Positions 33,892 to 43,542 of a stretch of DNA of 64,000 nt are shown one piece after another. The stretch comes from Alectoria sarmentosa (Eukaryota > Ascomycota > Lecanoromycetes > Lecanorales > Parmeliaceae). How positions within the stretch are numbered: position 1 is the stretch's first letter; each line of letters opens with the position of its first letter. The stretch covers positions 1 to 64,000 of the forward strand of contig WOGZ01000142.1 of the NCBI GenBank assembly GCA_009733775.1, given 5' to 3'. The notes under the pieces are model-generated. The model saw nothing but the letters and a program-made list of their open reading frames with translations, was not told where the DNA came from and made no database searches. Made by a program: the position numbers and the translations under genes.

Positions 33892-34709
33892 TCACCAGAG
33901 ATAGATACCACCACTATGAATAGACTTCCCCACGTCCGCATCCCGCTTTCCGTGTAAAACGCTCAGAATCCTCTCACCAGAGCATCTAGCATCTTTAGCT
34001 TTGCCACATCCACTTCTGGCCTCTTCGCTCTGACCGCGAAGATTCGACCGAACGAATCCAAGATCTACGACGAACACCTTGAGGGCCGTCTCACTGAATT
34101 CGATTGACTCCTGCAGCGCGACCATGTTGAGGGCGGCCTTGCTCGCCCGATACGCTTCTCCGTTCGCCAAGCCGCTGTACGTCATCGAAGTCGGATCGGA
34201 AGATCGGTCCATTGATCCGACACCGTTGCTCACGTAGATCGATAATGGTTTTGACGACTTGAGCAACAGGGGTCTGAAGGCGGCCGAAAACACAGCGGGC
34301 CCGATGGCGTTGGTGTTCATGCAGAGCTGGAAACGAGTCTTGACATTGGGGCCCCTGCTGCTGACGGCGGCGTTATTCACTAAAACGTCTAGTCAACTGA
34401 ATTCTCGATGGACAAACGCGGCGGCTTCTTCGATGGATGTTTCGTAAAGGACATCTAGCTGCACGGCCGACAGGAGACCCCTTGTATGGCCGGCTGCGTG
34501 GATCTCTTCCATTGCACTGTTTGCTTTGTCAAGCGAACGACTGGCTATGACGACATGGAAGGCCTCGGATGCACAGGCTATCACTTTTGCTGTTGCGAAG
34601 CCCACTCCGGAATTGGCGCCTGTGGTGCTCATGTCAGCAGACGTGAATGATTGATTTCAGGTTCACATCTCATGTCCTCGCCTGTGACGAGGACGATTGT
34701 CGAAGGCAT
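33892..34709 (-). pseudogene. Short-chain dehydrogenase/reductase with in-frame stop
   Basis: NAD(P)-dependent Rossmann-fold oxidoreductase. Exon 1 (34682-34709) encodes MPSTIVLVTG and joins to exon 2 (33892-34619), which starts ANSGVGFATAKVI, completing the TGxxxGxG dinucleotide site. Later marks: LDVLVNNAA, YVSNGVGS with the catalytic Ser, and YRASK with the catalytic Tyr and Lys; it ends GGIYLW like many family members. Two oddities: the intron has a GC 5' site (CAG/GCGAGG, CTGAC branch, CACAG), and a TGA at 34393-34395 interrupts the frame just before LDVLVNN, where relatives have Gly-Arg. A CGA to TGA change and a GGT to AGT change would explain the sequence. No GT-AG intron fits there. 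Likely a recent pseudogene, unless the base is a sequencing error. Confidence 0.75.
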
Positions 34710-35390
34710 ATTGAAGATGTGGGTGGACTGAAGGCTGATGCTCCATTTGAATCGACTGAAATAACCAGCTCATAACCCCATAGACAAAATGGCTGCGAGA
34801 AATCGGCATTACTCAGCCCAGAAGACGAAAGTAGCATCCTTTTATTTAACAATGCAAGTATAGTCGTGAATACTTTGGATAGGCTAATAATAAATAAAAA
34901 GTCTAGACATCTCTTGCTTGAATATCTTTTTCCATACATGTGCATCCCTCTCCCTCTCAAAAAGAGTTAGTGTCCACCATCATCAGAGTCTGGTATCTAA
35001 AGGCCAGATATCATCTCAGTACTTTGAAATGCCCCGATTGCTCTATCACAGCTTCGCAGGTACACATTTTTGGTGTTTGGCGAGGAGCTTCTCATACCTA
35101 CCTTACCCCATGCATTTAGACGTGCCAGGATCGCTCAGCCCCTTCGGGTTAGCGCATCTCGCTTGCCGCGGAAGCCCCAAGCACTAGTGGGACGGCGATT
35201 AATAAGCACAGCCGACTCTTCTTATCTTTCCAGCGCAAGGAAGGATTGCCGAGGCAGGGTTCAAGTTGCCAGAATTTTGAAAAGCCTCCTGAGCTTCCAA
35301 CAGAGCCTGCCTTGAGCGACGCTTTCACACCTCGATATCAGCGCATCCGACAGTTAGCGGTCTTCGATTCGACTCCCTTCGTTGCCCGTA
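34710..35390. other. Intergenic between SDR relic and Erv25 gene
   Basis: Divergent arrangement, so it should include promoters for both genes. Open frames at 34918-35187 and 35070-35548 partly run into the p24 gene and are not supported. Confidence 0.45.
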
Positions 35391-36202
35391 ATGACCCGCC
35401 ATTCCTTCCTCTACGCCCTCCTCTCTCTTGCCCTATTGCCTTTTTCCTGGGCACTCAAGTTCGATCTAGCAGCAAACACAGGAAGAGAAAGATGCATACG
35501 AAACTTTGTGGCCAAGGACACATTGGTGCTTGTGACGGCGATCGTTGACGGGCGAAAAGGCGATGGACAGCAAGTCAACATGCATGTCAGTTTCTCCATC
35601 ACGCCAATCGCGTGCAAGACCAATCGTGCTGACGCCACGTTTCTACTGCAGATAAAAGACGCTGTAGGCAATGAGTACGGAAGGCCTAAGGATATTGTGG
35701 GGGAGACAAGGATGGCATTCACGTCGCACGCCGACGCTGCTTTCGATGTGTGCTTCGAGAATCACTCGTCTCGTAAAGCACTTCCCTCGATAAGTGAGTG
35801 AGAAAGTGCTAACAAAGGATCCAGGGGGAGGCCCCCAATCCCGCCACATCGAATTAGACATCGACATTGGCGCCGACGCCCGAGATTGGTCCGCCATCCA
35901 AGCACAAGAAAAGCTGAAGCCGGTTGAAACAGAGCTGCGCCGCATTGAAGAGCTGGTTGGGGAGATTGTTGGGGAGATGGACTACCTCAGAACGAGAGAA
36001 CAAAAGCTCAGAGACACGAATGAGAGCACCAATGAGCGCGTCAAATGGTTTGCTTTTGGGACCATGGGGATGCTGGTAGGATTAGGCGCGTGGCAGGTTG
36101 TGTATTTGAGGGCTTATTTCAGGTACGTTCATTTACGGCTTCTTTGCCATGGGCAAGTTCCGACGCTGACTCGAAATTTGCAGATCGAAGCATTTGATCT
36201 AG
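35391..36202 (+). CDS. erv25: p24-family COPII cargo receptor, Erv25-like
   Basis: Type I membrane protein of the early secretory pathway, part of the p24 complex that loads cargo into COPII vesicles. Exons 35391-35585, 35652-35772, 35825-36122 and 36184-36202 give 210 residues, against 211 in yeast Erv25. The N-terminus MTRHSFLYALLSLALLPFSWA is a signal peptide; then the GOLD domain with the Cys pair (RCIRNF and FDVCFEN), GRPKDIVGETRMAFTSH, the coiled coil VETELRRIEELVGEIVGEM, and YLRTREQKLRDTNESTNERV before the membrane helix. The last exon adds RSKHLI, so the tail YFRSKHLI ends with the aromatic plus basic export signal of the family. Introns of 66, 52 and 61 nt all have good branch sites except the last. 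Confidence 0.92.
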
Positions 36203-36729
36203 TCGGTGTTGGAAGATTGTATGATATATTGCCATTGACCAGGCTACTTCACTACCTATTTCTTCGTTTTGGACAGCGTGCTGAAAACTTATGCTCTGGA
36301 GCAGCCTCGCCTTGGATAACCCCTTCTCTACCACATCCATTCACCATTCTACGATCCTCTTTTATTCTTCATATGTTCTTGGTTTTCCGCTATTGGACAG
36401 ACTCTCGCTCTGGAACCAAATTCAGGATTTACTGATAACCTCAGTTGCCAATCTCACGTAAACTCATCGGGCTACAACTTGCTTCGCTTCACCTCCTTCA
36501 GTCTCTGACTGACCTGATTTTCGGTCGCTCACTTCTTCAGTTCTTCAAGCCTCTTCTTTACTCTCATCGTTGCTCGGTTCCATCTCAGCTTTAGCGATGA
36601 TTCCTCCAAACGCCTAATGCAAAATCGGAAGGACCAGTACACCCAGACACAAGGATTGACATACCACAGCCTAATCCCGACGATCCTCCCCACCAATCAA
36701 AAATCATCACAAGAGTCACCTCAATCACT
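36203..36729. other. Intergenic upstream of BTB gene
   Basis: No coding signal. It probably carries the promoter and leader of the BTB gene. Confidence 0.5.
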
Positions 36730-37599
36730 ATGCCTCCCAAAATAGATGACTCTACTCCGTCAAAGGCGCGCTCTAAGCCATCGCCTACCTATGAGCTGGT
36801 CGTGCCAGATCTCAAACCCCTAGGCTCGTATGTAGCTTTCCCGAATGCCTCTGCGACCAGGCCCCATCTAACATGTCACAGACTTCTGACCATCAAGATG
36901 GTCGACGTCTTCGTCGGAGCCAAGCGCAAGACCTTCCGCCTCCACGAAGACCTGCTCTGCGACCGCTCCGACTACTTCAAAGCGACCTTCCAAGGCGAAT
37001 TCGCCGAAGCCAAGTCCAAAGAGCTCTACCTCCCCGACGACAACGACGCCACCTTCGAACTCTTTGTCAACTGGCTCTACGGCGGCGATCTCAAAATCGA
37101 CCCGCCACGAAACGACGAGCAGCTCCCCGCCCACTTCGGCCTCCTGGCCCTGGCCGAGAAGATCCTCATCGAACACCTCGGCAACCTCGCGACCGACCAC
37201 ATCCGCGCCTACTACCGGGACACCAAAGCGCGCGTCCTCGGCCGCGACCTCGCCTTCGTCTTCGACAACACCCGCGGCCTCCTGCTGCAGCGCTCCCTGA
37301 CCGTCGTCGCCGCCATGCAGACGCTCAAGTCGTGCGCCAACAAGAGCCTCCCGGCCGATCTGCGGGAGCTGGTCATGCGGGGGGGCGAGTGGGCGGCCGC
37401 GTTCGCAAAGTACTTGCTCTGTTCGCAAGAATTTGGGAAGGAGACCAGGGTCGAGCATATGCTTGATCGGAACCGGAGCTGCACGTTCCATCACCACGAT
37501 CGCACTGCGCTCTGCAAGGGGCCGGCGGTGGGGAAGCTGGATGATTTGGAAGAGGGCGCTGCGAAGGGCAGTGCGCAGAAAGCCAAAGCGAGCAAGTGA
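36730..37599 (+). CDS. BTB/POZ domain protein
   Basis: Exons 36730-36827 and 36882-37599 give 271 residues. The 54-nt intron (GTATGT, ATCTAAC branch, TCACAG) is a multiple of three and contains no stop, so the unspliced frame is also open. After a polar N-terminus the BTB fold starts with VDVFVGAKRKTFRLHEDLLCDRSDYFKATF, then EFAEAKSKELYLPDD and FELFVNWLYGGDL, with ALAEKILIEHLGNLATDHI as the last helices. Such fungal proteins are presumed substrate adaptors for cullin-3 ubiquitin ligases or plain dimerisers; nothing here settles which. The tail has several Cys and His (CTFHHHDRTALC) but no known motif. Confidence 0.82.
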   Translation: MPPKIDDSTPSKARSKPSPTYELVVPDLKPLGSYVAFPNASATRPHLTCHRLLTIKMVDVFVGAKRKTFRLHEDLLCDRSDYFKATFQGEFAEAKSKELYLPDDNDATFELFVNWLYGGDLKIDPPRNDEQLPAHFGLLALAEKILIEHLGNLATDHIRAYYRDTKARVLGRDLAFVFDNTRGLLLQRSLTVVAAMQTLKSCANKSLPADLRELVMRGGEWAAAFAKYLLCSQEFGKETRVEHMLDRNRSCTFHHHDRTALCKGPAVGKLDDLEEGAAKGSAQKAKASK

Positions 37600-38186
37600 G
37601 GGAAGGGATGCGGCTGGGTTGCTGGGCGGTATGAGGAGCATTGAGGAGCAGCCTGAGCGTTGCGGAGGGAGGGGGATTACCGCAAAGGTTTAGTCGTTGG
37701 AACGAAGGTGGTGGTTCTTTTATGGTTTGTCGAATATATGGCGGTTTTTTGATCATGGCGCGGATCACAGACCTTTCATTCCATTTTCTGCCGAGGGAAT
37801 GCTCTATGATTGCAGCAAGCTACAATCATGAAGTAATATAGCACAACACGATCCTTTCTCCCTCCCCCGTGATATCCTAGCTCCATTTTCGCCCATATCT
37901 CAGAGAAAGGGGTCGTCAATAGTTCACTAGGGTGCAATCTCGGCCGGTATTCACACTCAGGCTGCAGATGTCATTTGGATTCTTGGATCGTGATTGTGCA
38001 TTGCTGAGTGTCCAGGAGGCATGTTCAATCATGGATGGGCGCCTTGGGCACATGTGTACTCGAAGCGTTGAACACGGTCGGTCTTGAAAAGGCAGTCTTC
38101 TCGCTCTCGAAGACGGAGAAAATGACGTTGCTGCTTCGGATACCACTTTACTAGAGTATCGCAGATTGGTCCGCTTCGTCAATGAA
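37600..38186. other. Intergenic, between BTB gene and LTR element
   Basis: No gene recognised. The sequence keeps normal composition up to the target-site duplication of the LTR element at 38187. Confidence 0.5.
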
Positions 38187-38191
38187 TATTC

Positions 38192-38322
38192 TGTCAAAAT
38201 TTGGCCCCCAAGACATCCCAGTCATTTCGTATTCCGAAACACTTAATTTCGGTACTGTATATATTACTGGTCCCAGAGATATTCTGAACAATTAATTCAT
38301 TCATTTTGAATATATTTCAACA
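38192..38322 (+). repeat. 5' LTR (131 bp, RIP-mutated)
   Basis: TG...CA ends. Compared with the 3' LTR it carries about nine C-to-T or G-to-A changes, all after the first 34 bp, plus one A/T difference. It is followed by ATTATGCGATCGG, the probable primer-binding region. Confidence 0.9.
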
Positions 38323-38469
38323 GATTATGCGATCGGTATTGACGCTTTTTTGATATTGTTATTTTACGTTGTTATAATATCATATACGTATATACGCATA
38401 TGCATTACTTGCAATTTCGAGTATTACCGAATCAAAATCTCTGCTCTTGTATCATCAAAACCACGCAAA

Positions 38470-39232
38470 ATGTCAACTCAACGCATTCTATTGAATTCAT
38501 CTTTCAAATCATTCATACGTCAATTAAATGAACACAATTACGCCGAATGACTTGTCGATATATGTGTTTTATTATATAAACAAAAGCTGTGAAAATATAT
38601 TCAAAAGGAACCCCTTGAGTCATTTATCTCAACAATTCTGATTAAATGAAACGAAGTCTTTATTGATACGATCGATGTTATAATATTCATTATTAATGAT
38701 TTTATTAAATAAAAGTTTACGTTTGACGAATTCAATTGTGTCTTCAAAATGATGTTTCATTTCAAAATCATTTTTCGGTTTGTCGGCGACGACGAGTTTA
38801 TACGCCTTGAAAAGAATTTTACATTCTCAAATACATTAATTTCGAAATCATGTTTGATTATTTTACACACATCAAGACATTCGAAGAACGAATTGTCGTT
38901 ACGAACGTTGTCTTTACGCCTGACAAACAGACAATTTTCAATTTATTCATGACTTTCTTCGAACATCTTCAATTTTTGATCAAGATCTGAATTGTCACGT
39001 TTGATATGACGGTTGCAAAAGCGATGAATATGTTTTTGAAAGAGGAGAGGAAGGGAGAAAAACTTAAGGATCCGAAAAAGAAAAAAAGCGCAATTGCCAA
39101 TGCTGCACTGAGTGGAAACAAAAATGAGAATGGGAATGGGAATGGGGCGGCTGGAAGGCTTACCTATAAGACATGTGGTCGGTTATATGATGATGTGTGC
39201 TACACCGAGCGTCCGGATTTGGCTTCGGATTG
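38470..39232 (+). pseudogene. Copia-type gag relic
   Basis: The frame from the ATG at 38470 reads like a copia Gag start (LNEHNYAE-LVD, LLYKQKL-KY, EPLESF, LIK-NEVF) but is cut by four stops within 250 bp. Three of them sit where Trp is expected (TGG to TGA) and one where Gln is expected (CAA to TAA), the classic RIP result. A later piece at 39006-39232 in another frame is Lys/Asn-rich and ends in a Cys-containing segment (CGRLYDDVCYTERPDL) that may derive from the zinc knuckle. Confidence 0.7.
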
Positions 39233-39332
39233 ATATCATGAAATGAAGGGTACGAAGCGGAAGCGCGATCAAGATGATCAATCGAAGGCAATGGTGTCGA
39301 TTGCACGATGTTTTTAGGTCAGAAGACCTGTG

Positions 39333-39547
39333 ACTGAAACATCAGACGGTGTGGGGCCAGACGGCCTGTGAACGAACACCAGACGGTGTGGGGCCAGACG
39401 GTGTGGGGCCAGACGGTCTGTGAACGAACACCAAACGGTGTGGGGCCAGACGGTGTGGGGCCAAACGGTCTGTGAACGAAACATCAGACGGTGTGGGGCC
39501 AGACGGCCTGTGAATGAAACACCAGACGGTGTGGGGCCAGAAGGCCT
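39333..39547 (+). repeat. Minisatellite inside the LTR element
   Basis: Units built on CAGACGGTGTGGGGC, alternating with GCCTGTGAACGAA-type spacers, recur at least seven times over 215 bp with near identity. The tract is GC-rich and free of RIP-type changes, unlike the interior left of 39,000. Confidence 0.85.
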
Positions 39548-39602
39548 TTTGTGTATAGTTACATGTTTTCTTGATGGACTGGTATGCTTGGTTGCAGGGA
39601 CG

Positions 39603-39733
39603 TGTCAAAATTTGGCCCCCAAGACATCCCAGTCACCTCGTAATCCGAAACACCTAATTTCGGTACTGTATATACTACTGGTCCCAGAGACATTCTGGAC
39701 AATTAATCCATCCATTCTGAATATATTTCAACA
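39603..39733 (+). repeat. 3' LTR (131 bp)
   Basis: Same length and ends as the 5' LTR, but with C and G retained at the variable sites. It is followed directly by the duplicated target TATTC. Confidence 0.9.
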
Positions 39734-39738
39734 TATTC

Positions 39739-40457
39739 TATTTGTGGCTCTCAGCTGAGTCAGCTCGCCGGATACCTCATCGACAACATACGTCTTCCAC
39801 CTTGACCGAAACACGTATCCCCATGTGAAATATTCCTGGCGAATCTGAGCTCGATGACTGGAAGGCGAGACTATCCCTCTGGATGGGCTCCGCGTGAATA
39901 CCGTCGTCTTCTTGCTCAACCAATCTTCGACGCGCCTTGGAGTTTGCGGTCCTTGCAAACATAATACTTCCATCATTCCATCGTGTCACCGATGTTGCAA
40001 TTGATGACGGACTATGCCTTTTTGATCGGGCGAGCGGCAGAACGAGGTAGGGGAAACCAATCAATCATAAAAGTTATTCCGCTGAAGGTCTCTCCATTTC
40101 TCCACAGGGTAGTATTGTGCGGTACCATATGACGTTTACCAATTCCTTTCCATGCATGCTGACGAAATCCTTAGAGGCGTTGGTCCCCGGGCATATGCAA
40201 GGAATTATATGAGTGTATGTTAAAGTTCTTACGATTTGAAACAATCCTGCAGAAGACGGATCCGACCACTTCAATAAGAAAAGATTGAGGCGCAGATTCC
40301 CTGGAGAACATGCAGTCCAATATACCTGCTGAATTCGAGGAAATTGACCCATTTTGAAGGCTGCATCAAACCGGGACGATGGCCTCACCAAACCAAGTGT
40401 TACTTCTTCTCTCGCCATTCCCTATTGTGTCCTCTGCCTCTGTTCGATCGCCTGAAG
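39739..40457. other. Intergenic upstream of surface-protein gene
   Basis: No gene seen. It ends in the promoter and leader of the repeat-rich surface protein. Confidence 0.45.
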
Positions 40458-43400
40458 ATGATGTTCTTTTCTCTGGCCATAAATTTCTCTTTATTCCTTG
40501 CCTTGGTCTCTGCTCGAGCAAACTCTTCTGGTCAGCCATCCTGAAAATCAATAGATAAGAGCAACTACGCAAATCGAGATCTTTTGTCGTCCCCTTTCCT
40601 CATTCAATCGCACAACGTGACTTATCTGCATCCTGTTATACATTTTCTGACGCTGGAAAATATTTAGAAAACAATCAAATTGCTGTTGCAATTTCAAAAA
40701 CCACAAATTTACCGTCCCCGACTACCAATTCCTCCCTTTCCACAGGAAGTTTTTCTTACATCATTCCTTACAACCAACCTCAACAGTGTGATATATTTGG
40801 ACCTATATGTCAAACTGGATTGATAACAGTGGGAGTAAGCTTGGCCAGTAGCACTACGACGACTACTATTCCATGCTCCTCCTATCTTACTGCGCAAGCA
40901 TCATATCTTTTGTCCGGAAGACTAGAGTCCGGAGGACTCATAACATTACAGGAGGCTCGTGAATGGCTGACCGCCTTCGGTCGTAGTCCAGAATGCAAGT
41001 CCTATGCTGGAATCCATCAAAATGGAGGACAGTACACCTTCTCGGATTGTGGAAGCAGAAATACAATCGTCCAGGCTAGTGAGGGATTCGTACTACCATC
41101 GCAGATACCTCCTGGAGTTTTCGACCGATTCCGACCCTTAGACTACGCCTGTTGCGGAAATTGCACCTTGATTGTCCCAGAGGTCAGGCTTTTTTACTTT
41201 CCCGACCATGAAGCTCCTCGGTGTGGAAAGCAATCATCAAATTCTTCAGCACCCGTGTCTGCAAGGGCTATCAACAAACGCATACAGTCTCTTAACAATA
41301 CCGGAACCATTGCCGTTCTCAGCGGGCACACGTTGTATGTACGGTTTCGGAGTAATGTGTCTCTGAATCTTACCTGGATCATAGTACCTCCCCTTCAGTC
41401 TACCTCCAGGTGGTTGGAACAGCGGCAATAAGAGACGAGTGTGGGTCTTTTACTCCAATCCTGACCAATCCAATCATCACCCTCCCGCCTAATGTCTTAT
41501 CCACCTATGTGCCACCGTATTACTCAGTTGGATCCACGTATACCGATCTCAACGTCAACGCCGGGGAGTTTGTTGGCCGTGCAGAGCCATTGACTATCGC
41601 AGATCTGCAATGTCCAACCTTCGGCTTAGGCATTGAGACAAGTGCGGACGGTAATGTGTACACTACTGTCGGTCCTCCCTGGCTTCCAATCATCATACCA
41701 CCTTCGGAAGTGTTTACCCTTGATCCTGTATGGGAGACTCACTGTACTGAACTTGCATCCTACTATGTCTTCGAGTCCTTTGCGATCTTCGACCCGCCAT
41801 TTGCATTAGTTCCCGAGTCGTACCTGGTAGCGCCCCCACCAGTGGCTTCTTCCACGAATCTGAGAGGCCCTCCTCATACTCCCGCAAACCCAACAGCGGC
41901 ATATGATCCGCCTAGTCCATCTGATCCACCAAGTTCATCCGCGAAGTCACAAATTGGCAGTTTCCCCGCCTCTCAGTATCCCCCTGCTAATGCTGCCCAA
42001 CCGGCAGCAGTACCGCTTGATTCAGCTGCGAAACCAACTACGGCACCAGACCCTTCAGATGCATCTTCGCCAGGGGCAGCAGTGCCACTTGATTCAGCTG
42101 CGAAACCAACTTCCGCACCAGACCCATCAGATGCATCTTCGTCAGAGCCACAAGAGGGCGATGATATTCAATTAGGATCTCCAGGTCTTGAGTCGTCCAT
42201 CTCAAATGTTCTCGGAAATAGCAATTCCCAATCTGGTGAGAGTGGCAGTGTAGACCCTACCCACATAATACCAGTCCCAGGGTATGGCATTGAAGAAGTA
42301 ACCGTTGGCGGTCAAATCATCTCGATCAGCCCCTCTGGCGTATACCTCAGCGGAACGTCATACTCACCCGGAGGACCACCTATCACCCTTTCAGGCGGCG
42401 TGTTCTCTTTAGTGTCTACTTCTCCGGTCGGTGAAGCAATTAAATCAGATGAGGATCCTCCAACGAATGATCAACCATTTGCCCCAACCATCCAGACCAT
42501 AGAAGGCCAGACCGTGGTTTCAAATACATCGGGAGTGTATGTTGCCGGCTTAAGAGTTACTCCAGGTGGCACAATCACCGCTTCGAATAAAGTGATCTCT
42601 TTGTCACCTGCGGGCACTCTTGTTATTGGATCTTCCAGTGTAGATTTATCTCTTGCCGATACTCAAGAAACGTCTCCATCACTTTTCAATTTCGATGGCG
42701 TGACCGTCCAAGCCGAACGATCTGCCGCCGTGATTGGCGGGATCACCCTTACACCAGGCGGACCCGGTACTTTCATCGGCGAAAAGAGTATAAGTCTAGA
42801 GCAAGATGGGACCATAAATATCGGTACCAGTCTTTTTGCACTCCCCACTGCTCAAGAAACAACACCAAAGACCTTCAATCTGGATGGCATGGCCATCCAA
42901 GCCAAACCATCAGCCGCTGTAATAGACGGAATCACTCTTATACCTGGTGAACCTGGTACCAAGATCAACGGAAACAGCATAAGTCTGGAGCAAGGCGGAA
43001 CGCTGGATATAGGCACTAATCGTCTTGTACTCCCTGTTGCTCAGGAAACGACACCAAGCGTCTTCAAATTGGACGGTATGACCGTTCAACTAGAATCCTC
43101 CGCAATCCTCATTAACGGGATCACCCTCATACCCGGCTATTCCGGCATTCCCATCGACGGAACCCATGTAAGTCTAGACCAAGACCGAACTCTAGATATC
43201 GGGAGCAGCCATTTCGCTCTCCCCCCTGCTGCTGAAGAAACACCACCTAATGGGTTCAATTTGGATGGCATGACCGTGCAAGCTCAACAGTCTGCCGTCG
43301 TGGTCAACGGCGATACTCTCACACCCGGTGGGCCCGGGACGACAATCGACGGAAGTAATGTCAGGTTAGAATCGGGCGGAACTCTGGATATTGGGACTGG

Positions 43401-43542
43401 TCGCTTTGCCACACCGACAGGGTCAGTCAATGAAACATCAATACAGGCGTTTGAAGGTGCTCAGGAGAAGGCTCATCGAATGTCTCGTTTACTAGGTCTT
43501 GTAGCTATGTTGGTATGGGGGCTATGGATGATGGCGAGCTGA
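40458..43542 (+). CDS. Repeat-rich, GPI-type cell-surface protein
   Basis: Exons 40458-40530, 40668-41334 and 41385-43542 give 965 residues. A signal peptide (MMFFSLAINFSLFLALVSARA) opens the protein; a Cys-rich N-terminal region of about 380 residues follows (for example CDIFGPICQTG, DYACCGNCTLIV) ending around TSPSVYLQVVGTAAIRDECG. Next comes a Pro/Ser/Ala linker with a duplicated unit (PLDSAAKPT-APDPSDASS). Then six copies of a module of about 63 residues, and finally RLLGLVAMLVWGLWMMAS, a hydrophobic end typical of GPI attachment. Likely displayed on the cell wall; adhesion is inference. The splice choice at the second intron (GTATGT...ATAG) keeps the conserved-looking TSPSVYLQV; an alternative GTACGG...CCAG join is also in phase. 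Confidence 0.8.
42661..43416 (+). repeat. Four tandem 189-bp coding repeats
   Basis: Units of 189 bp start at 42661, 42850, 43039 and 43228. Each encodes a 63-residue module with the pattern FNLDGMTVQ...GITLTPGGPGT...ISLEQGGTLDIGT. Two more divergent copies lie upstream, between about 42270 and 42660. No stops or frameshifts occur in the array. Confidence 0.88.

Larger units (their letters stand above)
38187..39738 (+). mobile_element. Non-autonomous LTR retrotransposon (TR-GAG type)
   Basis: A complete insertion. Two 131-bp direct LTRs (38192-38322 and 39603-39733) start TGTCAAAATT and end TTTCAACA, and the whole is flanked by the 5-bp duplication TATTC (38187-38191 and 39734-39738). The 1280-bp interior has a RIP-damaged gag and a minisatellite, with no room for protease, integrase or reverse transcriptase. 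This fits TR-GAG elements, which carry only gag and depend on relatives for the rest. The left LTR and interior to about 39,000 are AT-rich; the right part is not. Nine of the ten LTR differences are transitions with the T or A in the left LTR. Confidence 0.88.
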
